Notes: a model not told the origin generated them from the letters alone. A stretch of 64,000 bases of DNA from Azonexaceae bacterium (GCA_009469665.1 SSTB01000238.1:11733-75732), one strand, 5' to 3'. Counted from the stretch's first letter, positions 53,800 through 62,370 are shown. Made by a program: numbers and translations.

Positions 53800-54458
53800 T
53801 CGCTCGGCCCCTGCAGGGTGGTGAGATAGGCGAGGATGTCCTGGACATCCTTCTCCTTCAGGCCATTGAGGACGCCGACGGTGCCCTCCTCGTCGTGGGG
53901 ACGATCGCCCTTCAGATAGAGTTCGATCTGGCGCTTGAGGTAGGCGGTGTATTGCCCCACGAGCATGGGAAACTTGCCGCGCCCCAGGCCGGTCTTGGCG
54001 TGGCAGGTGACACAGTTCTTCTGGTAGACGGTCTTGCCGTTGTCGATATCGCCCTCGGCCCGCGGGATAATCATCACCTTCTCGACCATCAGAAGCCGCG
54101 TCAAGGCATCCTCGTTGCCGGTAAAGGTCGGCATCTTGGTAGGCAATTCGATGCTGGCGAGGTACTCGGCGATGTCCTTGATATCCTCGTCCGGCAGTTC
54201 GCGCTCCTGGGTGTAGGGGAACATCGGGATATTGACCCGGGTGCGGGCACGGAAGCTCTTCAGCTGGTCGGCGATGTAGGCCGCCCGCTGGCCGGCGATG
54301 CGGGGATATTCGCCCTTTTTGCCGCCCTGCCCGAATTCACCGTGGCAGGCCGCGCAGGTGCCGTTGATTTCCTTGCCCTTCTCAAGGTCGGCGGCGGATG
54401 CCGGCAAGGCCAACAGGGCGCTGGCCGCGAGGGTCATGGCGAGGTAGCGAAGCGACAT
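53796..54458 (-). CDS. Diheme c-type cytochrome (cytochrome c4-like)
   Basis: The 220-residue periplasmic protein has a signal peptide and two heme-binding sites, CAACH and CVTCH, in two cytochrome-c domains with the usual YPRIAGQRAAYIADQLKSFR pattern. It probably carries electrons to a terminal reductase such as NosZ. An FNR box sits 64 bases upstream of its start and is placed for class II activation. Confidence 0.9.
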   Translation of the reverse strand: MSLRYLAMTLAASALLALPASAADLEKGKEINGTCAACHGEFGQGGKKGEYPRIAGQRAAYIADQLKSFRARTRVNIPMFPYTQERELPDEDIKDIAEYLASIELPTKMPTFTGNEDALTRLLMVEKVMIIPRAEGDIDNGKTVYQKNCVTCHAKTGLGRGKFPMLVGQYTAYLKRQIELYLKGDRPHDEEGTVGVLNGLKEKDVQDILAYLTTLQGPSE

Positions 54459-54515
54459 GGAAAATCCTTGCAATCGAGGTGCGTCGAATTGTCGCATGAG
54501 AGGAGCGGGAGAAAA

Positions 54516-54529
54516 TTGACGCAAATCAC
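54516..54529 (-). promoter_or_regulatory. FNR-type box upstream of the diheme cytochrome gene
   Basis: TTGAC-GCAA-ATCAC matches 8 of 10 positions of the TTGAT-N4-ATCAA FNR box. A -10 candidate GACAAT (54488-54493, minus strand) puts the box centre 41.5 bases upstream of the predicted start, the class II activator position. It is too close to regB (14 bases before the ATG) to activate that gene. Confidence 0.7.
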
Positions 54530-54542
54530 CGATAATCCGGCC

Positions 54543-55802
54543 ATGCCCTTCCTGCTCCCCCAGCCCGATCCCGGCGACGACCTGGCCAACCTGGGCCGCC
54601 TCGTGGCGGCGCGCTGGTGGGTGCTCGCCGCCCTGGCGATCCTGGCCCTCGCCTTGCCGCCCGTACTCGAGATCGCCCTGCCGACGCTGCCCATCCTCGC
54701 CGTACTTGCCATTGCCGCCGTCTTCAACGGCCTGGCCACCCGCCGGGTGGCCCGCGCCGAACCGGCCGGTCCGGGCGAACTGACGGCGCAGATCGGCCTG
54801 GACATCGCCGGCCTCGCCGCCTTGATCTTTTTCAGCGGCGGCGCCACCAACCCCCTGGTTTCGCTCCTCCTTCCGCCCGTCGCCATCGCCGCCCTCACCT
54901 TGCCGGGGCGCTTCGTCCTGGCGATCGGCACCCTGGCCGTGCTCGCCTATTCTTTGCTCATGGTGTTCTACATTCCCCTGCCCCTTGCCGACCCGGTCCG
55001 CGCCGCCCGCCTCCACCTGGTCGGCATGTGGCTGACCTTCGCCGTGTCCTCGGGCATGATCGCCTGGCTGGTGGTCCGCATGACCGCCCTCATCCGCCTG
55101 CGCAACGCCCAACTGGCGGAAGCCCGGGAAGCCAGCCTGCGGGACGAACGCGTCGTGGCGCTGGGCACCCTGGCGGCCGGCGCCGCCCACGAACTGGGAA
55201 CGCCCCTCGCCACCATCGCCGTCATCGCCGGCGAACTGGACCACGAATCCGGCCTCAGCGCGGCAGGGCGCGACGACCTCGCCGTCCTGCGGCAACAGGT
55301 CGGGGTGTGCAAGGAAATCATCACCGGACTCTCCCGCCGGGCCGGCGTCGAACGCCTCGACGCAGCAGCCACCGTGCCCGCCGATCGCTGGCTGGACGGC
55401 CTGCGCCAACGCTGGCACGCCAGCCGGCCCCAGGCCGCTTCCCGCTTTTCCGCCGAAGGCGCCGGCCCGGCGCCGGAAATCGTCGCCGACCCCACCCTGG
55501 AACAGGCCGTCATCAACCTGCTCAACAATGCCGCCAACGCCGCGCCCGGCGAGGTGACCCTGGCCGCCCGCTGGAACGCCACGCAGTTGCACATCGAAGT
55601 GGGCGACCGGGGCGCCGGCTTCCCGCAGCAAATCATCCGGCACGGCGGACGGCGCGCTTTCCCGGCCCACCCCCTGGGCAGCGGTATCGGCCTGATCCTG
55701 ACCCGTACTGCCGTCGAACGCCTGGGGGGGCGGCTCAGCCTGGAAAACCCGCCGACGGGCGGAGCCCTCGCCCGAATTGAACTGCCGCTGCCGACACCAT
55801 GA
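54543..55802 (+). CDS. regB: RegB/PrrB-type redox sensor histidine kinase
   Basis: The 419-residue kinase has six membrane helices, then a cytosolic kinase part. The quinone-binding heptapeptide GGXXNPF reads GGATNPL. The H box is AAHELGTPLATIA. The redox-sensing cysteine in LRQQVGVCKEII is exactly 40 residues after the catalytic His, as in Rhodobacter RegB (His225 and Cys265). ATPase motifs NLLNNAANA and GSGIGLIL follow. It should sense quinone redox state and signal to the adjacent RegA. A TTG at 54516 is an alternative start. Confidence 0.9.
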   Translation: MPFLLPQPDPGDDLANLGRLVAARWWVLAALAILALALPPVLEIALPTLPILAVLAIAAVFNGLATRRVARAEPAGPGELTAQIGLDIAGLAALIFFSGGATNPLVSLLLPPVAIAALTLPGRFVLAIGTLAVLAYSLLMVFYIPLPLADPVRAARLHLVGMWLTFAVSSGMIAWLVVRMTALIRLRNAQLAEAREASLRDERVVALGTLAAGAAHELGTPLATIAVIAGELDHESGLSAAGRDDLAVLRQQVGVCKEIITGLSRRAGVERLDAAATVPADRWLDGLRQRWHASRPQAASRFSAEGAGPAPEIVADPTLEQAVINLLNNAANAAPGEVTLAARWNATQLHIEVGDRGAGFPQQIIRHGGRRAFPAHPLGSGIGLILTRTAVERLGGRLSLENPPTGGALARIELPLPTP

Positions 55803-56332
55803 CCGAATCGACCCTGATTATCGACGACGACCCAATCTTCAACGGCGTTCTGGTCCGCGCCCTGGCCCGGCGCAACCTGCCGGCCGAAGGCGCCACCAGC
55901 GCCGACGAAGGCCTCGCCAAAGCAGCCGCCGGGCGGCCTGGGCAGGTGATTCTCGACCTCAATCTGGCGGGCAGCTCAGGCCTGGCCTTGATCCCGCAGT
56001 TGCTGACGCTCAACCCGGCGTGCCGCATCGTCGTGCTGACGGGCTACGCCAGCATCGCCACCGCCGTCGAGGCGATCAAGCTGGGGGCGGTGCAGTACCT
56101 GGCCAAACCCTGCGAAGTGGAGGCCATCCTGGCTGCCTTTGCCGATGCCGATCTCCCCGACCCCGAATTTGCCGCCCCCGACGAACCCCTTTCGGTGGAC
56201 CGCCTGGAATGGGAACACATCCAGCGGGTCTTGCTCGAAAACGAAGGCAACATCTCGGCTACCGCCCGGGCCTTGAAAATGCACCGCCGCACCCTGCAGC
56301 GCAAACTGGCGAAGCGCCCGGCGAAGAGCTGA
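55799..56332 (+). CDS. regA: RegA/PrrA-type response regulator
   Basis: The 177-residue regulator has a receiver domain (LIIDDDPIF, the phospho-Asp in VILDLNLAGSSG, YLAKP) and a C-terminal Fis-like helix-turn-helix (EGNISATARALKMHRRTLQR) typical of RegA. Its ATG overlaps the regB stop, so the pair is co-translated. In relatives it controls respiration, photosynthesis and denitrification genes; the nos genes here are the obvious local target. Confidence 0.92.
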   Translation: MTESTLIIDDDPIFNGVLVRALARRNLPAEGATSADEGLAKAAAGRPGQVILDLNLAGSSGLALIPQLLTLNPACRIVVLTGYASIATAVEAIKLGAVQYLAKPCEVEAILAAFADADLPDPEFAAPDEPLSVDRLEWEHIQRVLLENEGNISATARALKMHRRTLQRKLAKRPAKS

Positions 56333-56339
56333 CTCCCGC

Positions 56340-57083
56340 TCAGGCGGGCACCGCCTCGCCCACCGCGATTTTTTCCAGGGCCGCGATGTCGGCGCGGAAA
56401 TGGCGCTCGGCGCGGCCGCTGCCGCATTTTTCCAGGAAGCCCTGGCGGGTCAGGTCGGAGAGGATGCGGCTGGCGGTTTCCATGCTGATCCCCAGCATGC
56501 CGCCCAGGTCTTCGATGCTGAAGCGATGGATGCGGTCGCTGCGGCCGTCGCGCAGACTCAAGAGCAGGCGGGCCAGGCGCTGGCGGGCCGGGGCGGCGCC
56601 GATGCCGCCGGCCAGCTCGGCCAGCCAGGTCTCGACTTCGGCCAGGGCCTGCTGCGACTTCTCCAGGAGGCGGCGCTGCAGCGGCGGGTTGTCCCGCATC
56701 ATGTGGCGAAAACGGCTGAGCGGGATGCGGCAGGCCCGGACTTCGCCGACCGCCACCGCGGTGTGGGCGAAGGTGTCGGCGAAGGCCGCTTCCAGCCCCG
56801 CCACGTCGCCCCCTTTCAAGATGCGGACGATGCGGGCCACCCCCGACATGGAATAGCGCACCAACTTGACGGTTCCCGAGCGCAGGCAATAAAAGCCGTC
56901 GGCCGGCGCTTCCATGTGGTAGAGCACCGTTCCCGGTGGGAACGCCAGATCGTCCACCCAGGAGTGGAAGGTCGCCAGGTCGCTCCGGGAGACGTCGGAG
57001 CAGATCAAGGTCTGGCGCAGGGCGCAGTCGCTGCAGTTACCCTTGCCCTCGCGGGTCTTGCCGCCGGCCACGGGGTGAGTCAA
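56340..57083 (-). CDS. FNR-type Crp/Fnr regulator with N-terminal cysteines
   Basis: The 247-residue protein has the N-terminal CSDCALRQTLIC cysteines and an internal cysteine in VRACRIPLSRF aligned with FNR Cys122, so a 4Fe-4S cluster is likely. Spacing of the third cysteine (x7) differs slightly from E. coli FNR (x5). The recognition helix keeps the E-T-x-S-R residues (METASRIL) that read TTGAT. It should be an oxygen-sensing activator; FNR boxes lie in this locus. The start is a TTG after GGAGCAGCATC. Confidence 0.88.
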   Translation of the reverse strand: MTHPVAGGKTREGKGNCSDCALRQTLICSDVSRSDLATFHSWVDDLAFPPGTVLYHMEAPADGFYCLRSGTVKLVRYSMSGVARIVRILKGGDVAGLEAAFADTFAHTAVAVGEVRACRIPLSRFRHMMRDNPPLQRRLLEKSQQALAEVETWLAELAGGIGAAPARQRLARLLLSLRDGRSDRIHRFSIEDLGGMLGISMETASRILSDLTRQGFLEKCGSGRAERHFRADIAALEKIAVGEAVPA

Positions 57084-57099
57084 GATGCTGCTCCGGCCA

Positions 57100-57567
57100 T
57101 CAGTGCTTGTGCTCCATGGGCATCTGCACGGCGGCGGGCCTCACCACCTTGGCGTCGACCTTCTTGCTGCTGCCGTCGTCGAAGCTCAGGGTGATCGGCA
57201 CCAGGTCGCCTTCCTTCATCGGCGCCTTGAGATCGATGAGCATGATGTGCAGGCCGCCGGGTTTGAGGGCTGCTTCGCCCTTGGGCTTGATGTCGATGCC
57301 CTGGACCGGGCGCATGCGCATCACCCCCCCGTCGTTGATGTGGTTGTGGAGTTCGGTGGCCTTGGCGAGCGGACTCTCGGCCTTGACCACCTTGACCTCT
57401 TTGTCGCCGGTGTTGCGAAACACCATGAAAGCGCCGGTGGCGGGAGCATTGGGTGGGGCCAGACGAACGTAGGGTTCGTGCACGACGATGCTGTCGGCGG
57501 CACCGCCGGCCCAGGCGCCGAAGCTGACGAGCAGGGTGGCGGCAAGGCCGGAAAGATGTTTTTTCAT
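57100..57567 (-). CDS. PCu(A)C-type periplasmic copper chaperone
   Basis: The 155-residue protein has a signal peptide (ending FGAWAGG) and the PCuAC fold with its copper motif: HNHINDGGVMRMRPV, GGLHIMLIDLKAPM and late MPMEHKH. It binds Cu(I) and passes it to periplasmic copper enzymes with SCO help. GAGGAGAAAGCC precedes the ATG. It lies between the FNR-type gene and the SCO gene and would supply NosZ with copper. Confidence 0.9.
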   Translation of the reverse strand: MKKHLSGLAATLLVSFGAWAGGAADSIVVHEPYVRLAPPNAPATGAFMVFRNTGDKEVKVVKAESPLAKATELHNHINDGGVMRMRPVQGIDIKPKGEAALKPGGLHIMLIDLKAPMKEGDLVPITLSFDDGSSKKVDAKVVRPAAVQMPMEHKH

Positions 57568-57598
57568 GGCTTTCTCCTCGAAATCGTACGTTGTATTG

Positions 57599-58201
57599 TT
57601 ACAGGAATTTGCGAATCTCGGCCGCCACCCGCTCGGGCGACGCACCATGGGGAATGCGTCCGGCCAACCGGCCGTCGCGGCCCAGGACATAGGTTTCCGA
57701 CGTGTGGTCCACGACGTAGGCTCCCCCCGCCGTCGCCGCCTTCTGCCGGGCATAATAGACGCCGTAGCGGCGCGCCACCTCGGCCACCTCGGCCGGCGAC
57801 CCGGTCAGCCCGACGATGCCGGGGTGGAAAAAGGCCACGTACTCCTTGAGATGGGCCGGTGTATCCCGATCCGGGTCCACCGAGACAAAGAGCGTGGCAA
57901 CGCCGGCCGCCTCCTCCGGACCCAGGGTTTTCAGTCCCTCGGCGAGGCCCGTAAGCGCCGTGGGGCAAACGTCGGGGCAGTAGGTATAGCCGAAATAGAC
58001 GAGCACCACCTTGCCGCGCAGATCGGCCAAGGCGACCGGGCCGTCTCCCGATCGCAGGGTGAAATCGCCGCCCGGCGGCTCGACCGGCCGGGGGATCGCC
58101 CGCGGCGGCGGCTCGGGATGCCAGAACAGGGCCAGGCCGAGAACCAGAGCGGCAAGACCGGCGGCGATCACCTGCAGAAGGCGAATCGGCATGCCCCTCA
58201 T
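57599..58201 (-). CDS. SCO1/SenC-family copper chaperone
   Basis: The 200-residue protein has one N-terminal membrane anchor and a thioredoxin-like SCO domain: YFGYTYCPDVCPTAL with the CXXXC copper site, VSVDPDRDTPAHLKEYV, and the ligand His in VVDHTSETYVL. It assembles copper centres such as CuA; here the probable client is NosZ. The start overlaps the stop of the FixH-like gene (ATGA). Confidence 0.92.
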   Translation of the reverse strand: MRGMPIRLLQVIAAGLAALVLGLALFWHPEPPPRAIPRPVEPPGGDFTLRSGDGPVALADLRGKVVLVYFGYTYCPDVCPTALTGLAEGLKTLGPEEAAGVATLFVSVDPDRDTPAHLKEYVAFFHPGIVGLTGSPAEVAEVARRYGVYYARQKAATAGGAYVVDHTSETYVLGRDGRLAGRIPHGASPERVAAEIRKFL

Positions 58202-58665
58202 GGCACGGGCGAACCGAAGCGGAAGGGAACGGCAATGCGCTCCCCGGGGGTTTCGAGCAGAACCGTGGCCTGCCAAGCCATCGCCCCGGTGATGCAGACC
58301 GGCAGCGTCGTTCCCCCGGCGAAACGACCGTCACCCCGGCCGGCCAGGAGGGGGCGGTTGAGACCCATGTTCATCTCGAGGCCGGCGAAATCGACCTCGA
58401 CGCGGTCGACCGCCACGCCGCTGACCGCTACCTCCACGGTGAGCGGCTTGACCATCGGGATCGGGCGCGGCAGCACCGACAATTCCACCCGTCCGCCGCC
58501 CGGGAGGGCCGCAGCGCAGGGGCTTCGATGGAGGTCGCAGGGAGTTTCGGGGGCGACGGTGAGATCGGCCTTGGGAAGAAGGACAGGCGACAGCTTGTAT
58601 CCGACGACGACAACCAGGGCGATCAACAGCAGGCCGATCAGGTCGATCAGCATTTTCTTATTCAA
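58198..58665 (-). CDS. FixH/YtkA-like membrane-anchored protein
   Basis: The 155-residue protein has one N-terminal anchor (LIDLIGLLLIALVVVVGYKL) and a periplasmic part with MNMGLNRPLLAG and AMAWQATVLLETP, segments seen in FixH/YtkA-type proteins. Three cysteines (PCDLHRSPC and PVCITG) may bind metal. It is the first gene of the copper-delivery operon divergent from nosZ, so a role in NosZ copper loading is plausible. Confidence 0.7.
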   Translation of the reverse strand: MNKKMLIDLIGLLLIALVVVVGYKLSPVLLPKADLTVAPETPCDLHRSPCAAALPGGGRVELSVLPRPIPMVKPLTVEVAVSGVAVDRVEVDFAGLEMNMGLNRPLLAGRGDGRFAGGTTLPVCITGAMAWQATVLLETPGERIAVPFRFGSPVP

Positions 58666-58727
58666 GGCGGAACTCTCGCCAGATCAGGGAATGGGATGTG
58701 ATTTTCCCCCATGATGCCCGGCAAAAC

Positions 58728-58741
58728 TTAATCCGCATCAA
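58728..58741 (+). promoter_or_regulatory. FNR-type box in the nosZ promoter
   Basis: TTAAT-CCGC-ATCAA matches 9 of 10 positions of the FNR box. With a -10 candidate TACAGT (58764-58769) the box centre lies 41.5 bases upstream of the predicted start, the class II position. It lies in the region shared with the divergent copper-delivery operon. Confidence 0.8.
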
Positions 58742-58859
58742 TTTTTTCGCAAGCGCCGAGGCATACAGTGTGCGGCAAATTGTCGCAGCGGCTTTCTGCC
58801 GCCTGCGGCGATGGAGGGAAGAAAGTCAACAACTTCTTGTTTTCATGGGAGAAATCGAG

Positions 58860-61151
58860 ATGAGAAAATTTGCAGTGAAATCCACCGCGCTGCTCGTCGC
58901 AGCGGGGCTCGGATTTGGCGCCGCCTCAGCGTGGTCTGCCGAATCGCTGCAGGACGTGATGAAGCGTCGCAACCTCAGCCAGCAGGATCTGCTGGCCGCG
59001 GCCAAGACCTACGTACCGACCGGCAAACGCGACGAATTCGTGGTCTTCAGTTCGGGCGGCCAGTCTGGCCAGATCATCGTGTATGGCATTCCGTCCATGC
59101 GCATCCTGAAGTACCTCGCCGTGTTCACCCCGGAACCCTGGCAGGGCTACGGCTACGACGAGAACTCCAAGGCCGTTCTCAACCAGGGCAAGATCGACGG
59201 CAGGGAAATCACCTGGGGTGACACGCACCACCCGGCGATCTCCGAAACCCAGGGCAAGTACGACGGCCAGTTCCTGTTCATCAATGACAAGGCCAATCCC
59301 CGTCTCGCCGTGATCGACCTGCGCGATTTCGAAACCAAGCAGATCGTCGTGAACCCGATCTTCAAGTCGGAGCACGGCGGCGCCTTCGTCACCCCGAATA
59401 CCGAATACGTCATTGAAGGCGCCCAGTACCCGACCCCGCTGGAGAACAAGAAGTTCTACCCGCTGGAAGAGATGAACGAAAAGTATCGCGGCGGCGTCAC
59501 CTACTGGAAGTTCGACAGGAAGGAAGGCCGCATCGATCCGAAGCAGTCCTTCTCCCTCGAGTTGCCGCCGTATTCTCAGGATTTGTCGGATGCCGGCAAG
59601 GGCCCCTCTGACGGTTGGTCCTTCACCAACTCCTTCTGCTCCGAGCGCTACGTCGGCGGCATCGAGAAGGGACGTCCGCCGTACGAGGCCGGTTGCTCCG
59701 CCAAGGACACCGACTATCTGCACGTGATCAATTGGAAGAAGGCCGCCGAACTGGTTGCCGCCGGCAAGGCCAAGACCATCAACGGCCACAAGGTTCTGCC
59801 GATCGACGTCTCCGTCAAGGAAGGCGTGCTCTTCCTGGTCCCCGAGCCGAAGTCGCCCCACGGCGTCGATGTGACCCCGGACGGCAAGTTCATCATCGTC
59901 TCCGGCAAGCTCGACACCCACACCTCGGTGTATAGCTTCGACAAGATCCAGGCCGCCATCAAGGCCGGCAAGTTCGAGTCCAAGGACCCGTACGGCGTCC
60001 CGGTCATCGGCATGACCGACGCCCTCGACAAGCAGGTTCAGCTCGGCCTCGGCCCCCTGCACACCCAGTACGATTCCAAGCCCTGTCTCGCCTACACCTC
60101 CCTGTACGTCGATAGCCAGGTCGCCAAGTGGAACTACTGCGAAGGCAAGGTGGTGGACAAGATTTCCGTCCATTACAACATCGGTCACCTGATGGCCATG
60201 GAAGGCGATTCCGCCGATCCCAAGGGCCGTTACCTGGTCGCGCTCAACAAGCTGGCCATCGACCGCTTCGTGCCGGTGGGTCCCCTGCACCCGCAGAACC
60301 ACCAGCTGATCGACATTTCCAACGACAAGATGCAGCTCCTCTACGACATGCCCCTGCCGCTGGGCGAGCCGCACTATGCCGTGTCGATCGCAGCCGAAAA
60401 GCTGAAGCCGGGCGTCCGCTATAAGGTGGGTACCGACTCTCGTACCGACAAGCCCCATCCGGGCGCCGTCCGCGCGGGCGAAGAGCACACCGACAAGAAG
60501 GGTAACAAGATCACCGTCTATGGCACCCTCATCCGGTCGCACATCACCCCGGAAACGATCGAAGCCGATGTCGGCGACGAAGTCACCATCCACCTGACCA
60601 ACCTCGAACGGGCCCAGGACGAGACCCACGGCTTTACCGTCTCGACCTACAACGTTCATGGCTCCATCGAGCCGGGCAAGACCATCACCGTCAAGTTCAA
60701 GGCCGACAAGGAAGGCGTCTATCCGTACTACTGCACGGAATTCTGCTCCGCCCTGCACCTCGAGATGATGGGCTACCTGCTGGTCAAGCCCAAGGGCTGG
60801 AAGCCGACCAAGACCGAAATGGCCAAGGCCGGCTACACGGAAGCGGACTACAAGACCACGCTGAAGAAGGTTGTCGATACGCAAGCCGTCATCGACTCCG
60901 TCGTCGGTTACATCACCAGCGTGAACTTCAAGGACTTCCCGGACGTGGTCGCCATGGTCGAGGACGCCACCGATCAGCTGAACAAGATCAAGGGCGCCAA
61001 GGAGAAGCACGAAGCCGCTGCGGCCAAGAAGGATTGGGAACAGGCCAACCTCTGGGCCGAGCAGGTCTGGCAGTATCAGGTCAAGGCTGCCGACCTGGGC
61101 CTGCGGGCCAAGACCTATCTGGAGCAGAACGGCGCCAAGAAGGTCAAGTAA
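58860..61151 (+). CDS. nosZ: Nitrous-oxide reductase, Sec-dependent (clade II type)
   Basis: The 763-residue enzyme reduces N2O to N2 in the periplasm. The signal peptide (KFAVKSTALLVAAGLGFGAA, cut near residue 28) has no twin arginine, so export is by Sec, the mark of clade II NosZ. An N-terminal propeller holds the CuZ histidines. The C-terminal cupredoxin has the CuA motif at Cys625, Cys629, His633 and Met636 (YYCTEFCSALHLEMMGY). About 110 further residues form a helical, lysine-rich tail without CXXCH. GGGAGAAATCGAG precedes the ATG. Confidence 0.96.
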   Translation: MRKFAVKSTALLVAAGLGFGAASAWSAESLQDVMKRRNLSQQDLLAAAKTYVPTGKRDEFVVFSSGGQSGQIIVYGIPSMRILKYLAVFTPEPWQGYGYDENSKAVLNQGKIDGREITWGDTHHPAISETQGKYDGQFLFINDKANPRLAVIDLRDFETKQIVVNPIFKSEHGGAFVTPNTEYVIEGAQYPTPLENKKFYPLEEMNEKYRGGVTYWKFDRKEGRIDPKQSFSLELPPYSQDLSDAGKGPSDGWSFTNSFCSERYVGGIEKGRPPYEAGCSAKDTDYLHVINWKKAAELVAAGKAKTINGHKVLPIDVSVKEGVLFLVPEPKSPHGVDVTPDGKFIIVSGKLDTHTSVYSFDKIQAAIKAGKFESKDPYGVPVIGMTDALDKQVQLGLGPLHTQYDSKPCLAYTSLYVDSQVAKWNYCEGKVVDKISVHYNIGHLMAMEGDSADPKGRYLVALNKLAIDRFVPVGPLHPQNHQLIDISNDKMQLLYDMPLPLGEPHYAVSIAAEKLKPGVRYKVGTDSRTDKPHPGAVRAGEEHTDKKGNKITVYGTLIRSHITPETIEADVGDEVTIHLTNLERAQDETHGFTVSTYNVHGSIEPGKTITVKFKADKEGVYPYYCTEFCSALHLEMMGYLLVKPKGWKPTKTEMAKAGYTEADYKTTLKKVVDTQAVIDSVVGYITSVNFKDFPDVVAMVEDATDQLNKIKGAKEKHEAAAAKKDWEQANLWAEQVWQYQVKAADLGLRAKTYLEQNGAKKVK

Positions 61152-61181
61152 GCTGGTTTGATCTGACTTAAAGCAAGCTTC

Positions 61182-61206
61182 GGGGAGCGGAGTCACTCTG
61201 CTCCCC
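61182..61206 (+). terminator. Hairpin between nosZ and the first cytochrome gene
   Basis: GGGGAGCGGAGT-C-ACTCTGCTCCCC is a stable stem with one G-T-type mismatch, followed by ATTTTACATT. The T-tract is weak, so it may act as a partial terminator or as a 3' stabiliser of nosZ mRNA, giving more nosZ than downstream product. Confidence 0.6.
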
Positions 61207-61230
61207 ATTTTACATTCAGGAGGAAAACCC

Positions 61231-61536
61231 ATGAAATCCGTAATGACTTTCGCCGCAACCCTGCTGGTCGCCGGTTCCGCCCTGGCCGCCGATGGCGCCG
61301 CCCTGTACAAGGAAAAGACCTGCACCGCCTGCCACGGTCCCGACGGCAAGAAGACCCTGATGCCGGACTATCCCAAGATCGCCGGCCAAAACGCCAAGTA
61401 CATCGAGCGCCAGATGCTCGACATCAAGAGCGGCGCCCGCGCCAACGGCAACAGTGCCGCCATGAAAGGCGTCATGGAGATCGTCTCCGAAGCCGACATC
61501 AAGGCCCTCGCAGCCTACGTTTCCACAATGAAATGA
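61231..61536 (+). CDS. Monoheme c-type cytochrome
   Basis: The 101-residue periplasmic protein has a signal peptide (ending SALAAD) and one heme site CTACH in a class I cytochrome c fold (YPKIAGQNAKYIERQML, then a C-terminal helix). In clade II nos clusters such cytochromes pass electrons to NosZ. A strong AGGAGG lies upstream of the ATG, so the gene is well translated despite the preceding hairpin. Confidence 0.93.
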   Translation: MKSVMTFAATLLVAGSALAADGAALYKEKTCTACHGPDGKKTLMPDYPKIAGQNAKYIERQMLDIKSGARANGNSAAMKGVMEIVSEADIKALAAYVSTMK

Positions 61537-61543
61537 TCGCGGG

Positions 61544-61567
61544 ATGGGAGGCCTTCTCGGCTCCCAT
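61544..61567 (+). other. Intercistronic hairpin
   Basis: ATGGGAG and CTCCCAT form a 7-bp stem around a 10-base loop directly after the monoheme cytochrome stop. No T-tract follows, so a role in mRNA stability or processing is more likely than termination. Confidence 0.5.
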
Positions 61568-61595
61568 GACCCAAATCAAGGACCTCTGATATAGC

Positions 61596-61614
61596 GGGCA
61601 GGACAATCCTGCCC
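61596..61614 (+). other. Intercistronic hairpin
   Basis: GGGCAGGA-CAA-TCCTGCCC is a perfect 8-bp stem with a 3-base loop, 28 bases upstream of the diheme cytochrome start. No T-tract follows. It is the second hairpin in this junction. Confidence 0.55.
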
Positions 61615-61641
61615 ACCATCCCTGACCAAAGGACAGCAGTC

Positions 61642-62370
61642 ATGAAAACACCCCTACTCCTGGTTGCATTGCTCTCCGCGAGCGTCGCCTTTGCCGGCGC
61701 CCCGGCCCCCAAGAAGGAGGGCATCGAAGGCAAGGACTACAAGTGGAACGCAGAAGAAGGCGAGAAGGTCGAGGCCCTGCACAAGAAGGGCGACGTCAAG
61801 GCCGGCAAGGAAGCCTACGAGGTCTGCGGCGCCTGCCACCTGCCCTCCGGCGCCGGCCGCCCCGACGGCACCTTCCCGCAGTTGGCCGGCCAGCACAGCA
61901 CCGTGTTGATCAAGCAGATGGCCGACATTCGCGCCGGCCTGCGCGACAATCCGACCATGTACCCGTTCGCCGCCACCCTGGTGGACCCGCAGGAGCTGGC
62001 CGATACTGCCGCCTATATCAACAGCCTCTGCATCCCCATCGAGCATGGCAAATACGAAGGCGCCGATGCCGCGATCCAGGTCTCGAAGGGCAAGGAGCTC
62101 TACGAGAAGCAATGTCTGGAATGCCATGGCAAGAACGGCGAAGGCAACAAGGAGAAGTTCTATCCCGTCATCGCCGGTCAGCACTACAAGTACCTGCTGC
62201 GCCAGATGACCGAAATCCGCGACGGCAAGCGCCGCAACGCCAACCCGGACATGGTCAAGGTGATCAAGCCCTATACCAATGAACAACTGGTGGCCATTTC
62301 CGCTTACCAGTCCAGCCTGGTGATGCCCGGCAACATGTGTGCCGCCAAGCCCGGAGCGAAAAAGAAGTAA
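61642..62370 (+). CDS. Diheme c-type cytochrome of the nos cluster
   Basis: The 242-residue periplasmic protein has a signal peptide (ending ASVAFAGA), then two class I cytochrome domains with heme sites CGACH and CLECH and the repeated GQHxxxLxxQMxxIRxG pattern. It is the second of two cytochrome genes behind nosZ and should be an electron donor to NosZ. It differs from the diheme protein at 53.8 kb in sequence and position. Confidence 0.93.
   Translation: MKTPLLLVALLSASVAFAGAPAPKKEGIEGKDYKWNAEEGEKVEALHKKGDVKAGKEAYEVCGACHLPSGAGRPDGTFPQLAGQHSTVLIKQMADIRAGLRDNPTMYPFAATLVDPQELADTAAYINSLCIPIEHGKYEGADAAIQVSKGKELYEKQCLECHGKNGEGNKEKFYPVIAGQHYKYLLRQMTEIRDGKRRNANPDMVKVIKPYTNEQLVAISAYQSSLVMPGNMCAAKPGAKKK

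Noticed and set aside
58926..61349. Minus-strand frame of about 800 codons
   Set aside because: It is antisense to nosZ and has no recognisable domain.
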